Positions 1 through 9,166 are shown, counted from the first letter of the stretch. The stretch is 64,000 bases of DNA from Halomonas huangheensis (GCF_001431725.1 NZ_CP013106.1:2356001-2420000); one strand, 5' to 3'. The notes: generated from the sequence alone by a model not told the origin. Numbers and translations: made by a program.

Positions 1-1
1 A

Positions 2-919
2 GACACCCAGCGCTTTCTACAAGGTCAGACCAGCGCCCAACTGGATCTGGTCAACGGTCAGTTCGCACCACTGACCGCCTTCTGCTCCGCCAAAGGCAGA
101 GTGATTGCCAATGCTCAGGTCCTGCAGGTCAACGCCGAGCATTACCGTCTGATCCTCGACCGCAGCCTGGTAGAGCCACTGGCGCAACACCTCGGGCGCT
201 TCGCCGCGTTCTACAAGACCGAGCTGGTGCCTCACCCGGAGGTTGCCTTGATCGGCATTATCGGCAGCGAATCTGCGGCGCTCACCGAGGTCGATTGCGA
301 TCTGAACGCGCCGGAGGTCTGGCACCAGGCCAGCAACGATGATGCCATTGCCCTCGGCTACCCCGGTCCCCAGTCACGCTATCTGGTGATGGTCTCGGAA
401 TCCCACGCAGACGCGCTGTTCGAGCGCCTACTCAAGCAATGTGTCGCGGTTGGCAACACCATCTGGAAGCTCGCGGATATCCAGTCGGGGCTACATTTCA
501 TCACGGCAGATCAGCAGGACACCTGGTTGCCGCAGATGCTCAACTGGGAAGCGCTGGCGGGAATCAGCTTCAAGAAGGGTTGCTATACCGGGCAGGAAGT
601 AGTGGCACGCGCGCACTTCCGCGGCCAGGTGAAGAAACGCCTGTTCCGCGGCCAACTGGAAGGCAGTGAGCCGCTGCCGGTGGGTAGCGCGGTGATCAAT
701 GCCGACGACAAACGCATGGGCGAGATCATCGCCTGCCAGTTGGATGCCTACGGCCAGACCGAGACGCTTGCCGTGCTCTCGACCAGTGCCGAGGACATGG
801 AGTTGTCCAGCGAAGGGCGTCAGTTTCAGACTCTCAAGTTGCCCTACACCATCGAGCGTCTTGATCCCGAGAATCTGGCATCGACAAACGCCGGGAGCGA
901 CTCAGCTCAAACCGAATAG
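2..919 (+). CDS. ygfZ: tRNA-modifying/Fe-S maturation protein YgfZ (5' end outside window)
   Basis: Folate-binding protein of the YgfZ/GcvT-like fold, a cytoplasmic factor that supports assembly or repair of iron-sulfur enzymes. The frame is open from base 2, so the N-terminus lies outside the window; about 305 residues are visible, close to the usual 320-330. The family signature K-G-C-Y-T-G-Q-E is present near base 575, followed by VVARAHFRG, which is diagnostic. The early visible stretch FLQGQTSAQL also fits the family. The last 18 bases overlap the 3' end of the convergent tatD gene. The tail after about base 860 is acidic and poorly conserved. Identification is firm; only the true start is unknown. 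Confidence 0.92.
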   Translation, partial: DTQRFLQGQTSAQLDLVNGQFAPLTAFCSAKGRVIANAQVLQVNAEHYRLILDRSLVEPLAQHLGRFAAFYKTELVPHPEVALIGIIGSESAALTEVDCDLNAPEVWHQASNDDAIALGYPGPQSRYLVMVSESHADALFERLLKQCVAVGNTIWKLADIQSGLHFITADQQDTWLPQMLNWEALAGISFKKGCYTGQEVVARAHFRGQVKKRLFRGQLEGSEPLPVGSAVINADDKRMGEIIACQLDAYGQTETLAVLSTSAEDMELSSEGRQFQTLKLPYTIERLDPENLASTNAGSDSAQTE

Positions 920-1681
920 CCGCCGAGCGTTGGCCGAGCTTGCCTCGGCCACATCGGCACAGGACTGACCTCTCAGCTCTGCAACCACCCTGCATACCTC
1001 GGCCACCCGCGCCGGCTCATTGCGCTGCCCTTGATAACCGGCCAGCGGCATATCGGGGCTATCGGTTTCCAGCACGAAGCCGCTATCCGGCAATGCCGCC
1101 ACGGCACGGCGCAGGCGAGTAGCGCGCGGATAGGTCACCGCGCCTCCCAGTCCCAGTACGTATCCCAACTGGTGAAAACGCATGGCCTGCTGACTTGAGC
1201 CGGAGAAGGCGTGGATCAGCCCGCCTTCCGGCAAATCAAACTGGCGCAGGCGGGCAGCGACTTCGTCATTGGCCCGCACACAATGCACTACAACAGGAAG
1301 CTGGTGTTTTCGCGCCAGCCGCAACTGGGCATCGAACAACGACCACTGGCGCTCCAACTGCTCGGGATAACGAGCATCAATCCCGCACTCGCCCAGCGCC
1401 ACGACCTCGGAGGATGCCTCCAGCGTCTGGGCCAGGGCATCGAGATCATTGTCCTGACCCGAGAGGCAATGCTCATCGAGAAACACCGGATGCAGCCCCA
1501 GGCAAGGATGGCCACCATGACGACGGCTGACGTCCAGCACCTCTGACCAGCGTGCACGCGTTGTGGCAGCGACTATCCATTGCTCAACCCCCGCCTGCCG
1601 CGCCCGTGCCAGCACCTGGTCGCGATCTTCATCGAAGACCGCGAAATCCAGGTGGCAGTGAGCGTCGATAAGGGTGGGCAT
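902..1681 (-). CDS. tatD: TatD family metal-dependent DNase
   Basis: Metal-dependent hydrolase of the TatD family (TIM barrel, amidohydrolase superfamily), linked to 3'-5' DNA degradation and quality control; cytoplasmic. At 259 residues it has the family's usual length. The metal-binding opening DAHCHLDF is at residues 6-13, GLHP near residue 83, ECGIDARY near 98, and the C-terminal metal ligand motif ETDSPDMPL is present. It converges on ygfZ with an 18-bp overlap and lies 45 bp from the end of prfC on the same strand. The ATG start has no strong ribosome site. It could be any TatD paralogue (YcfH, YjjV type). Confidence 0.9.
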   Translation of the reverse strand: MPTLIDAHCHLDFAVFDEDRDQVLARARQAGVEQWIVAATTRARWSEVLDVSRRHGGHPCLGLHPVFLDEHCLSGQDNDLDALAQTLEASSEVVALGECGIDARYPEQLERQWSLFDAQLRLARKHQLPVVVHCVRANDEVAARLRQFDLPEGGLIHAFSGSSQQAMRFHQLGYVLGLGGAVTYPRATRLRRAVAALPDSGFVLETDSPDMPLAGYQGQRNEPARVAEVCRVVAELRGQSCADVAEASSANARRLFGLS

Positions 1682-1726
1682 ATCAGAACACCGAATGATT
1701 CCATGGATGGAATTGTTCAGTAAAAC

Positions 1727-3316
1727 CTAGTGCTCGCGAGTCTCGCCGAAGCGCACATCAGGCCAGCGCTCTTGAGTCATCTGCAGATTGACTCTGGTCG
1801 GGGCGATATAGGTGAGATAACCGCCACCGTCGATCGCCAGATTGGTACTGGCTTTACGCTTGAACTCCTCGAGCATCTTCGCGTCTTCACAATATACCCA
1901 ACGCGCGGTGTGCACGTTGACACCCTCATAGATGCAGTCGACCTTGTACTCTTCCTTGAGCCGGTGCGCGACAACATCAAACTGCAGAGTACCAACGGCA
2001 CCCAGAATCAGATCATTGTTGTCGATCGGCATGAAGACCTGGGTCGCGCCTTCCTCGGAGAGCTGCTGCAGGCCCTTCTGCAGCGCCTTCATCTTCAGCG
2101 GATCCTTGAGACGAACACGCTTGAACAGTTCCGGTGCAAAGTGCGGAATACCGGTAAAGCGCATGTCCTCACCCTGAGTGAAGGTATCACCGATCTGGAT
2201 GGTGCCATGGTTATGTAGACCAATGATGTCGCCAGGCCAGGCTTCTTCAACATGGGAGCGGTCAGAAGCCATGAACGTCAATGCATCGGCGATTTTCACA
2301 TCCTTGCCGATCCGCACATGGCGCATCTTCATGTTCTTCTCGTACTTGCCCGAACAGACTCGCAGGAAGGCGATACGGTCACGGTGATTAGGGTCCATAT
2401 TGGCCTGAATCTTGAACACGAAGCCGGTGAAGCGTTCGTCTATCGCCTCCACATTGCGTGTATCCGTCTCGCGAGGCTGGGGCTCAGGAGCGTACTCGAC
2501 AAAACCATCGAGCATCTCGCGTACACCAAAATTGCCCATCGCGGTACCGAAATACACTGGTGTCAATTCGCCACGCAGATAGGCTCCATGATCAAAGGTG
2601 TGAGAAGCACCACGCACGAGTTCCACCTCCATGCGTAACTCCTCGGCGAGATCCTCACCCAGAACGGCGTCCACTTGCGGGTTATCGAGACCCTCGATGC
2701 GCTTGTCATCGGGAATGCGGCTTCCCTGCCCTTGAGTGTAGAGATGCACCACATCGTTATAGAGGTGATACACGCCCTTGAAGTGACGCCCCATACCGAT
2801 CGGCCAGGTCATGGGTGCGCACTGGATATTGAGCACCGTCTCGACTTCATCCATGACTTCGATGGGGTCACGAATATCGCGGTCCATCTTGTTGACGAAG
2901 GTCAGGATCGGCGTGGTTCGCAGTCGACAGACTTCCATCAGCTTGATGGTACGGTCCTCGACGCCCTTGGCTCCGTCGATGACCATCAGCGCCGAATCCA
3001 CTGCGGTCAGAGTGCGGTAGGTATCCTCGGAGAAATCCTCGTGCCCCGGCGTATCCAGCAGGTTGACCATACGTCCACCGTAGGGGAACTGCATGACCGA
3101 GGTGGTCACCGAGATGCCACGCTCCTGCTCCATTTTCATCCAATCCGACGTCGCGTGCCGGTCATCGCGTTTGCTCTTGACCGACCCTGCCATCTGGATG
3201 GCGTTTCCAAACAACAGCATCTTTTCGGTGATGGTGGTCTTGCCCGCATCCGGGTGACTGATGATAGCGAAAGTGCGTCGAAGCCTGGTCTGCTGGGCCT
3301 GGATCGGGTTGGACAT
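1727..3316 (-). CDS. prfC: Peptide chain release factor 3 (RF3)
   Basis: Translational GTPase that recycles RF1/RF2 from the ribosome after termination. The GTPase motifs are intact: G1 HPDAGKTT near residue 22, G3 [12 protein letters not shown] near 90 and G4 NKMDRD near 145. The chosen ATG gives 529 residues and begins MSNPIQ, like the E. coli protein. The frame also extends 11 codons upstream to a TTG at 3349, but that start is less likely. It is transcribed away from phoD, so the 3317-3704 gap holds divergent promoters. Confidence 0.96.
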   Translation of the reverse strand: MSNPIQAQQTRLRRTFAIISHPDAGKTTITEKMLLFGNAIQMAGSVKSKRDDRHATSDWMKMEQERGISVTTSVMQFPYGGRMVNLLDTPGHEDFSEDTYRTLTAVDSALMVIDGAKGVEDRTIKLMEVCRLRTTPILTFVNKMDRDIRDPIEVMDEVETVLNIQCAPMTWPIGMGRHFKGVYHLYNDVVHLYTQGQGSRIPDDKRIEGLDNPQVDAVLGEDLAEELRMEVELVRGASHTFDHGAYLRGELTPVYFGTAMGNFGVREMLDGFVEYAPEPQPRETDTRNVEAIDERFTGFVFKIQANMDPNHRDRIAFLRVCSGKYEKNMKMRHVRIGKDVKIADALTFMASDRSHVEEAWPGDIIGLHNHGTIQIGDTFTQGEDMRFTGIPHFAPELFKRVRLKDPLKMKALQKGLQQLSEEGATQVFMPIDNNDLILGAVGTLQFDVVAHRLKEEYKVDCIYEGVNVHTARWVYCEDAKMLEEFKRKASTNLAIDGGGYLTYIAPTRVNLQMTQERWPDVRFGETREH

Positions 3317-3456
3317 GAAGGACGTCGCCTGGTGTTGAAAAGAGATCAAGAAGAAATCAGATGGGATGCAGCCGCCGTCAGGCAGCGCTTAAACCGCCGG
3401 ATTATAACGTGCCAGCCCACCGTGCGACCAGCCTGGTCCAGCAATACGCAACCAGA

Positions 3457-3496
3457 CTGTCATTTATCTGCGACCTGTTTGTCATCCTGACTGTAC
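3457..3496 (+). promoter_or_regulatory. PhoB-like box (phased 7-bp repeats) upstream of phoD
   Basis: The 388-bp gap between prfC and phoD contains four heptamers in exact 11-bp phase: CTGTCAT (3457), CTGCGAC (3468), TTGTCAT (3479) and ACTGTAC (3490), each separated by 4 bp. The PhoB consensus is two CTGTCAT-like heptamers with a 4-bp spacer. A possible -10, TACAAC, starts at 3494. The site is about 215 bp before the phoD start, which implies a long leader. The rest of the gap shows no gene. Function is inferred from spacing and from the phosphatase downstream. Confidence 0.55.
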
Positions 3497-3710
3497 AACA
3501 TCAAGCCCGGTCCGGCGGGCCTGAACCGTGACCCGCCCCAGGATCTGAACGGATCCTCGACGTCAGTGTGCGAATCGTCAGTCAATATTTCGTCACTGGC
3601 CAAAACCATCGGGGCACAAGAGCGGGCGAACTCGCTATCCAGCTATCGCCCGACATCCATCCGGCTCTACCACAACATCACGCCCCTATATCCATATAAG
3701 GAGAATGCTC

Positions 3711-5261
3711 ATGCGTACCACAAGACGACAGTTCCTGGGACTTGGCCTCAAGGCCGGCGCCGGCCTCGGTCTGCTGAGCACTGCTCCTGGCATAGTGATG
3801 GCCGAGAGCCGCCGTCCAGTGATTACCTCCGGTGTCATGAGCGGCGACCTTTTGACCAATCGCGCCATGATCTGGTCTCGCGCCGATCGCCCGTCACAGA
3901 TGCTGGTGGAAATCGCGGACAACGCCGAGTTCCATAATGCTCGCCAGTTGACGGGCCCCACTGCTCTGCCATCCACCGGCATGACCAGCAAGCTGGATGT
4001 CACGGGCCTCGGCAATGATAGCGAGCTGTATTACCGGGTACGCTTTGCCGCCCTGGGAGATCATCGCGCGATTAGTGAGCCCGTCGTCGGCAGGTTGCGC
4101 CTGGCTGGCGACAGCCCGCGCAATGTTCGCTTTGTGTGGTCCGGAGATACGGTCGGTCAAGGCTGGGGAATCGACAATTCGCGTGGTGGCATGCGCATCT
4201 ATGAAACCATGCGCCAGCAGACACCGGATTTTTTCCTGCACTCCGGTGACACCATCTACGCCGATGGTCCTCTCGAGGAAACGGTCACCCTGGAAAATGG
4301 CGAAACATGGCACAACCTGATGACCGCCGAGAAATCCAAGGTCGCCGAGACGTTGAACGAATATCGGGGTCAGTACACCTATAACCTGCTCGACGAAAAT
4401 CTCAAGCGCTTCAATGCGGAAGTGCCGATGTTCGCCCAATGGGACGACCATGAAACGGTCAACAACTGGTTCCCTGGCGAGATTCTCGACGATCCACGCT
4501 ATAGCGAAAAGAATGTCTCGCTACTCTCTGCCCGAGCTCGTCAGGCATTCCTCGAGAACATGCCGATTCGTCAATGGCCAGACGCGCCGCAACGCATCCA
4601 CCGCCGCTTCAACTATGGACCGGATCTCGAGGTATTCATGCTCGATATGCGCACCTATCGTGGTGCCAACTCGGCAAACATGCAGAATGCCGACGACCCA
4701 GCATCAGCGATCCTTGGCGGCAATCAAGTGGATGAACTGATCGCAGCACTATCCTCTTCCTCCGCGACATGGAAAGTCATCGCCTCGGATATGCCGGTAG
4801 GCCTGGTGGTGGCTGACGGCGACAACTTCGAAGCGGTAGCCAACGGTGACGACGGCTCGCCGGCCGGCCGCGAGCACGAAATTGCCCGACTGCTCAAAGC
4901 CATCCGCGACAACAACATCTCCAATGTGGTGTGGCTGACCGCAGACGTACATTACACAGCGGCGCATCACTATGCCCCCGAACGCGCCAGCTTCAAGGAA
5001 TTCACGCCGTTCTGGGAATTCGTCAGCGGGCCGCTGCATGCGGGCACGTTCGGGCCCGGGGAGCTGGACGCCACTTTCGGCCCACAAGTCGCCTTCCAGA
5101 AAGCTCCGGAAGAAGGTCGCGCCAATCTGGCTCCCAGTGAGGGATATCAGTTCTTCGGCCAGGTCGACCTGGATGCCGAGAGCAAGGAACTGACCGTTAC
5201 CCTCAAGGATGTCGAAGGGACTTCTCTGCATACAGAAGTGCTGACCCCAAAGATGGCGTGA
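3711..5261 (+). CDS. phoD: Alkaline phosphatase D (PhoD), Tat-exported
   Basis: Periplasmic or secreted phosphodiesterase/phosphatase that releases phosphate from organic esters. The N-terminus carries a twin-arginine signal, MRTTRRQFLGLGLKAG, ending near VMAES, so export of a folded metalloenzyme is expected. Next comes the PhoD N-terminal Ig-like domain (GVMSGDLLTNRAMIWSRAD), then the metallophosphatase domain with GDTIYADG near residue 180, QWDDHETVNNW near 243, and a C-terminal WLTADVHYTAAH. The mature length fits the family. AAGGAG at 3698-3703 lies 7 nt before this ATG; the in-frame ATG at 3705 is only 1 nt from it and so less likely. A PhoB-like box lies upstream and a strong terminator downstream. 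Confidence 0.94.
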   Translation: MRTTRRQFLGLGLKAGAGLGLLSTAPGIVMAESRRPVITSGVMSGDLLTNRAMIWSRADRPSQMLVEIADNAEFHNARQLTGPTALPSTGMTSKLDVTGLGNDSELYYRVRFAALGDHRAISEPVVGRLRLAGDSPRNVRFVWSGDTVGQGWGIDNSRGGMRIYETMRQQTPDFFLHSGDTIYADGPLEETVTLENGETWHNLMTAEKSKVAETLNEYRGQYTYNLLDENLKRFNAEVPMFAQWDDHETVNNWFPGEILDDPRYSEKNVSLLSARARQAFLENMPIRQWPDAPQRIHRRFNYGPDLEVFMLDMRTYRGANSANMQNADDPASAILGGNQVDELIAALSSSSATWKVIASDMPVGLVVADGDNFEAVANGDDGSPAGREHEIARLLKAIRDNNISNVVWLTADVHYTAAHHYAPERASFKEFTPFWEFVSGPLHAGTFGPGELDATFGPQVAFQKAPEEGRANLAPSEGYQFFGQVDLDAESKELTVTLKDVEGTSLHTEVLTPKMA

Positions 5262-5317
5262 TACCAGACTACCCGTATGGCGATATAGCACCGATACTAT
5301 CGAGTGTTGACGTGACG

Positions 5318-5374
5318 CTGCCAGCCACATTATGAGCAGAATGTTGCTCACAATGTGGCTGGCAGCTATTTTTT
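5318..5374 (+). terminator. Rho-independent terminator of phoD
   Basis: A very long hairpin: 14 perfect base pairs (CTGCCAGCCACATT at 5318-5331 against 5352-5365), one A-C mismatch, six more pairs (TGAGCA/TGCTCA) and a 6-nt loop, followed by six T at 5369-5374. It starts 57 bp after the phoD stop and separates phoD from the hip genes. Confidence 0.85.
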
Positions 5375-5410
5375 GAGCAGAAAAACTCTCATCTTCTGTC
5401 AAGACTGCTA

Positions 5411-5421
5411 TTCTCTGAGAA
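5411..5421. promoter_or_regulatory. Small palindrome before hipA, possible operator
   Basis: TTCTC-T-GAGAA is an 11-bp perfect palindrome 43 bp before the hipA start. HTH antitoxins of HipB type usually bind such dyads in their own promoter. A TATTCT overlapping it at 5409 could be a -10. There is only one copy, so this is a weak suggestion. Confidence 0.25.
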
Positions 5422-5463
5422 GAATATCGCTCAACTGTCTACAGCCAAACTCAAGAAGCCGTC

Positions 5464-6810
5464 ATGAAACTAACCGTCCAGATCCATCTGGAGCATTGCT
5501 GGCAAGATGCGGCCACTCTCATGTTCGATGATCCCGACAGCGGAGTCAGAGGCCCCTGCAAACTTGGATATCATCAGGAGCACGCTCTTGCCTGGATGTT
5601 TCGGGACGACCATCACGCCTGCAGTCTAAACCTGCCGGTAGAACTGATGTACAGCCACCACAGTGACCATTGGTTCGGCTTTCTTGAAGACATCATGCCC
5701 TCGGGAGCCAGTCGCCGTTACTGGGTCAACCAACTGGGTCTACAGCGTATGAGCAGCGCACAACAGGACAGCGTACTCTTGCGTCACGGCACCATTGCAC
5801 CGGTCGGTAATCTACGTATACGCGAATCACTGCCTGAAACCCGCTCCGACAACCTCAGCAAACAGCGGTTTACCGTCAGCGATGTTATCGAACGCCAGGT
5901 GGATTTTCTCGAGTACGCCCAACAGATGGGAGCAGCCAGTGGCGGGGCTACCGGGGCAGGAGGAGAAGCTCCCAAGTTGCTGATTCGACGTAGTTCCAGC
6001 GATGAGGTCTGGATAGACACCTGGCAGGAGGACAACGTCCTTCTCGACAGCCCGTATCTGGTCAAATTCCCGCGTGGCCAGCGCCGTACGGATGACTGCG
6101 ATATTCTTCGTGCGGAATACCATTTCTATCATGAATTGGAGGCGTTGGGACTCGACACCATCGATACCGGGCTGATGCAACTGCACGAAGGAGAAAGATA
6201 TCCCTCGCTCTGGCTACCTCGCTTCGATACGGAACTCACCGAGACAGGGCGCATCCGTCACGGACTCGAAACCATATCATCACTGCTCAGCGCTCCCGCC
6301 GCCGCGCATCTTCGCCACGAATCGACACTACGTGCAGTGTTGCACAAGATGCATCAACAACACCGTGTTACCGGGCAGGATGAGCCCTTCAACTCACAGC
6401 GCTTCGCTATCGAGTGGGTCAAACGCGATTTACTGAACATTGCCTTTGGCAATTCCGATAACCACGGCCGAAACACTTCGATCATCAAGCGTCCACAAGG
6501 TATGTGGTTGGCACCCATCTATGACTTTGCCCCAATGAAGGCTGACCCGGAGGGTATCACCCGAACCATGCAATGGGGCCCTCCGCTGGAACAGGGAGGC
6601 GAGTACGATTGGCCTGGCATCGCATCAGCGCTGAATGACCTGGTTCCCGAGGAGCAACTGATCAACGAGCTCCAGACTCTCGCCAGCCAACTGACCGGGC
6701 TCCGTGATCGGCTAGCCGAACGTGGCGTTGCACAACGCCTGCTCGATATGCCGGGAGTCGGCCTGACATCACTCGATACACGCCTTCAACGCTGGGGACT
6801 ATTGCCATGA
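5464..6810 (+). CDS. hipA: HipA-family serine/threonine kinase toxin
   Basis: HipA-like protein kinase, 448 residues, close to E. coli HipA (440). The N-terminal subdomain is recognisable (FGFLEDIMPSGASRRYW near residue 65, HGTIAPVGNLRI near 108). A glycine-rich loop, SGGATGAGGEAPK, sits near residue 160 in place of the E. coli ATP loop. The catalytic loop is FGNSDNHGRN, with Asp near 332, and the metal-binding aspartate is in IYDFAP near 355. Known HipA proteins phosphorylate aminoacyl-tRNA synthetases and slow growth; the target here is unknown. It comes before its HTH partner and overlaps it by 4 bp (ATGA), the reverse of the usual hipB-hipA order. The ribosome site is weak. Confidence 0.88.
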   Translation: MKLTVQIHLEHCWQDAATLMFDDPDSGVRGPCKLGYHQEHALAWMFRDDHHACSLNLPVELMYSHHSDHWFGFLEDIMPSGASRRYWVNQLGLQRMSSAQQDSVLLRHGTIAPVGNLRIRESLPETRSDNLSKQRFTVSDVIERQVDFLEYAQQMGAASGGATGAGGEAPKLLIRRSSSDEVWIDTWQEDNVLLDSPYLVKFPRGQRRTDDCDILRAEYHFYHELEALGLDTIDTGLMQLHEGERYPSLWLPRFDTELTETGRIRHGLETISSLLSAPAAAHLRHESTLRAVLHKMHQQHRVTGQDEPFNSQRFAIEWVKRDLLNIAFGNSDNHGRNTSIIKRPQGMWLAPIYDFAPMKADPEGITRTMQWGPPLEQGGEYDWPGIASALNDLVPEEQLINELQTLASQLTGLRDRLAERGVAQRLLDMPGVGLTSLDTRLQRWGLLP

Positions 6811-7133
6811 AACATACACCGTTGACTCCAGAACAGCTCGAGGCGCTACTCCAGGAGCACCTGCAGCGACTGTTTGATGGGCGTTCGACTCAAGGTGAAG
6901 TATTGAGCGAACTGAGACGCAAGGTGCTGGGATTCAACCAGACACAGTATGCCGAACTAGTAGGTATCAGCCGGCGCACGCTATCAGATATCGAGCGTGA
7001 CAGCAGCAATGTTACCGTAGCAACCCTTAGCCGCGTCTTTCGACCACTAGGCCTGCAGCCCGGTCTAATGCCGCGCCGGAAATCGCTACTGACAGCTCTC
7101 GTGTCCCCCGAAGCCAGCGACAGCAGCAGCTAA
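6807..7133 (+). CDS. hipB: HTH (XRE-type) antitoxin of the HipA kinase
   Basis: Small DNA-binding protein of 108 residues. A single XRE-type helix-turn-helix covers about residues 45-90 (VLGFNQTQYAELVGISRRTL, then DIERDSSNVTVATLSRVF). The start overlaps the hipA stop by 4 bp, so the two are probably translationally coupled. By analogy with HipB it should bind HipA and repress the operon. The C-terminal tail after MPRRKSLL is short and serine-rich. Gene order is reversed compared with classical hipBA. It could also be a stand-alone regulator, but the overlap argues against that. Confidence 0.85.
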   Translation: MKHTPLTPEQLEALLQEHLQRLFDGRSTQGEVLSELRRKVLGFNQTQYAELVGISRRTLSDIERDSSNVTVATLSRVFRPLGLQPGLMPRRKSLLTALVSPEASDSSS

Positions 7134-7180
7134 CCTCGTCCGTGGCCAATGACGCACCCGCTGGCGTAACACCGGTACTG

Positions 7181-7220
7181 CTCTCAAGAAGACCACACGG
7201 CTCTCAAGAAGACCACACGG
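7181..7220 (+). repeat. Perfect 20-bp tandem duplication
   Basis: Two adjacent identical copies of CTCTCAAGAAGACCACACGG (7181-7200 and 7201-7220), 47 bp after the hipB stop and 93 bp before regB. The 9-mer CTCAAGAAG also occurs at 5450-5458, just before the hipA start. Confidence 0.97.
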
Positions 7221-7313
7221 TCCATCTCTCAGATCTCATAGCACTGATACCGCTCAGCGCGACGAAGGTACTCCTGATGCGCTATCATCGCCACGCACAA
7301 TAAGGGAGAGATC

Positions 7314-8588
7314 ATGCCTGCCGCCCTGCCCCTGCCGCTTTCCACACCCAACCGCAACCTGGTACGCCTGACCTACGTTCGAGGCATTACCTGGACCGGC
7401 TTTCTGATCGCCATCATCATCGGCATCGAAGTGCTCGGTTTCGCGCTTGACGTACCAGCGGTGATCGCTGTCATCGTGGCCATGGGGCTGATCAATATCG
7501 CCACATGGTGGCGCCTTGGATGGCCTCGCGACGTCAGCCACCTCGAGTATCTGATTCACCTGTTGCTGGATGTCGCAGGCCTGAGTCTGCTGTTCTACTT
7601 CACTGGCGGTGCGACCAACCCATTCATTACCTACTATCTGGTACCGGTCACCATCGCCGCCGCTACCTTGCCCTGGTACTACGCCTGGGTGCTGGCGGCA
7701 ACGTCCATGGGCGTCTACAGCATCCTGATGCTGACCTATCACCCGGTCCCCCAACTCGGCTCCCACTACACTCTGAATCTCAACCTTCACGTGCTGGGCA
7801 TGTGGTTGAACTTCTTTCTTTCCGCAGGACTGGTGACCTTCTTCATCTACAAGATGGCCCATGCTCTGCGTCATCGTGATCAGGCACTGTCACGCACCCG
7901 TGAGTCAGCATTACGCAATGAGCAGGTATTGGCCGTTGCGACCCAGGCTGCCGGAACCGCTCATGAGCTTGGAACACCGCTGTCGACCATGGCAGTACTG
8001 CTGAATGAGATGCGCGAGGATGCCGACAAGGGCAGTCAGCTCGATGAGGACCTCACACTGCTTCGCCAACAGGTCGATCTGTGCAAGGCGCACCTGCGCC
8101 ATCTGGTGGACAATGCGGACCGCCGGCGCATGGCCGAACCAGAGATTCGCGATGCCGAAACCTGGCTGAAGGCCTTGATCAGCCGTTGGCTGGTATTGCG
8201 TCCGGATGTCACCTATCAACTGGATATCGCCCGTCGCCGAGGCCATGCACAACTGGAGGTTGATACCACCCTCGACCAGGCGCTGACCAACCTGCTCAAC
8301 AACGCTGCAGATGCCAGGCCGGACGATATCGTCATCGGACTCGACTGGAACTCGGAGAGCGTCATCATCGATATCCGCGACCACGGCCCCGGTATCGCCA
8401 TGGAAATTGCCGACCAGCTTGGTGAGACGTTTGTCTCCACCAAAAGCAAAGGCCTCGGTATTGGCCTGTTCCTGACTCACGCCACGATCAACCGCTTTGG
8501 TGGCGGCGTTAGCCTGTACAATCACCCCGACGGCGGCACTCTGACCGAAGTCACGTTACCCCGCTCCGGCCAGGGCCTACATCCTTGA
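7314..8588 (+). CDS. regB: Redox-sensing histidine kinase, RegB/PrrB/RoxS type
   Basis: Membrane sensor kinase of the RegB family. The N-terminal half has about six membrane segments (residues 20-185). It contains the RegB heptapeptide GGATNPF (about 98-104), known in homologues to bind ubiquinone. The H-box is AAGTAHELGTPLST with His near 217. A cysteine in RQQVDLCKAHL near 257 matches the redox-active cysteine of RegB. The ATP domain has NLLNNAADA, DHGPGIA and KGLGIGLFL. The ribosome site AAGGGAGAG precedes the ATG. It is followed 7 bp later by its response regulator. In relatives this pair controls respiration and terminal oxidases; the caa3 cluster in this window is a candidate target. 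Confidence 0.92.
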   Translation: MPAALPLPLSTPNRNLVRLTYVRGITWTGFLIAIIIGIEVLGFALDVPAVIAVIVAMGLINIATWWRLGWPRDVSHLEYLIHLLLDVAGLSLLFYFTGGATNPFITYYLVPVTIAAATLPWYYAWVLAATSMGVYSILMLTYHPVPQLGSHYTLNLNLHVLGMWLNFFLSAGLVTFFIYKMAHALRHRDQALSRTRESALRNEQVLAVATQAAGTAHELGTPLSTMAVLLNEMREDADKGSQLDEDLTLLRQQVDLCKAHLRHLVDNADRRRMAEPEIRDAETWLKALISRWLVLRPDVTYQLDIARRRGHAQLEVDTTLDQALTNLLNNAADARPDDIVIGLDWNSESVIIDIRDHGPGIAMEIADQLGETFVSTKSKGLGIGLFLTHATINRFGGGVSLYNHPDGGTLTEVTLPRSGQGLHP

Positions 8589-8595
8589 GGAAATC

Positions 8596-9135
8596 ATGCA
8601 AGATTCAGCACAACGGCTTCTGATCATCGACGATGACGACATGTTCTGCCATGTACTCGAGCGCGCCATGCAACGCCGCAATTTCGACGTGGAAGTGGCA
8701 CACGACGGACTTCAGGCTTTGGAGCTAGCCGGGCGCCATCAGCCTGAGATCGCCACGCTGGATCTGAAACTGGAAAATGAGTCCGGACTCAAGATCCTGC
8801 CTGAACTACTCAGCATCGTACCCGATTGCCGGGTGGTGGTGCTCACCGGCTACTCCAGCATTGCCACGGCGGTGGAAGCAATCAAACTCGGCGCAGTCAA
8901 CTACCTATGTAAACCAGTAGATGCCGATGAGGTACTCGCCGCGCTGGCAAAAACCGAGGGCAACCCGGAAGCTGAAGTCGCCGACAATCCGCCTTCGATC
9001 AACCGTCTGACCTGGGAGCATATCCAGAAGGTGCTTCAGGAACATGACGGCAATATCTCGGCCACCGCCCGGGCACTGGGCATGCATCGACGCACGCTAC
9101 AGCGCAAGCTGCAGAAGCGTCCGGTGCGCCGCTGA
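8596..9135 (+). CDS. regA: Response regulator RegA/PrrA/RoxR type
   Basis: Two-domain regulator of 179 residues. The receiver domain has the acidic triad IIDDDDMF, phospho-acceptor Asp near 56 in TLDLKLE, the LTGYSS threonine/serine and the KPVDADE lysine. A short linker leads to a Fis-type helix-turn-helix at about 130-175 (NISATARALGMHRRTLQRKL). The length and C-terminal HTH are typical of RegA. It lies 7 bp after regB and is surely cotranscribed. Family members activate or repress genes for oxidases and energy metabolism according to redox state. Confidence 0.93.
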   Translation: MQDSAQRLLIIDDDDMFCHVLERAMQRRNFDVEVAHDGLQALELAGRHQPEIATLDLKLENESGLKILPELLSIVPDCRVVVLTGYSSIATAVEAIKLGAVNYLCKPVDADEVLAALAKTEGNPEAEVADNPPSINRLTWEHIQKVLQEHDGNISATARALGMHRRTLQRKLQKRPVRR

Positions 9136-9166
9136 TCTGCCACCGTTCTGAACGATATCAACGACA

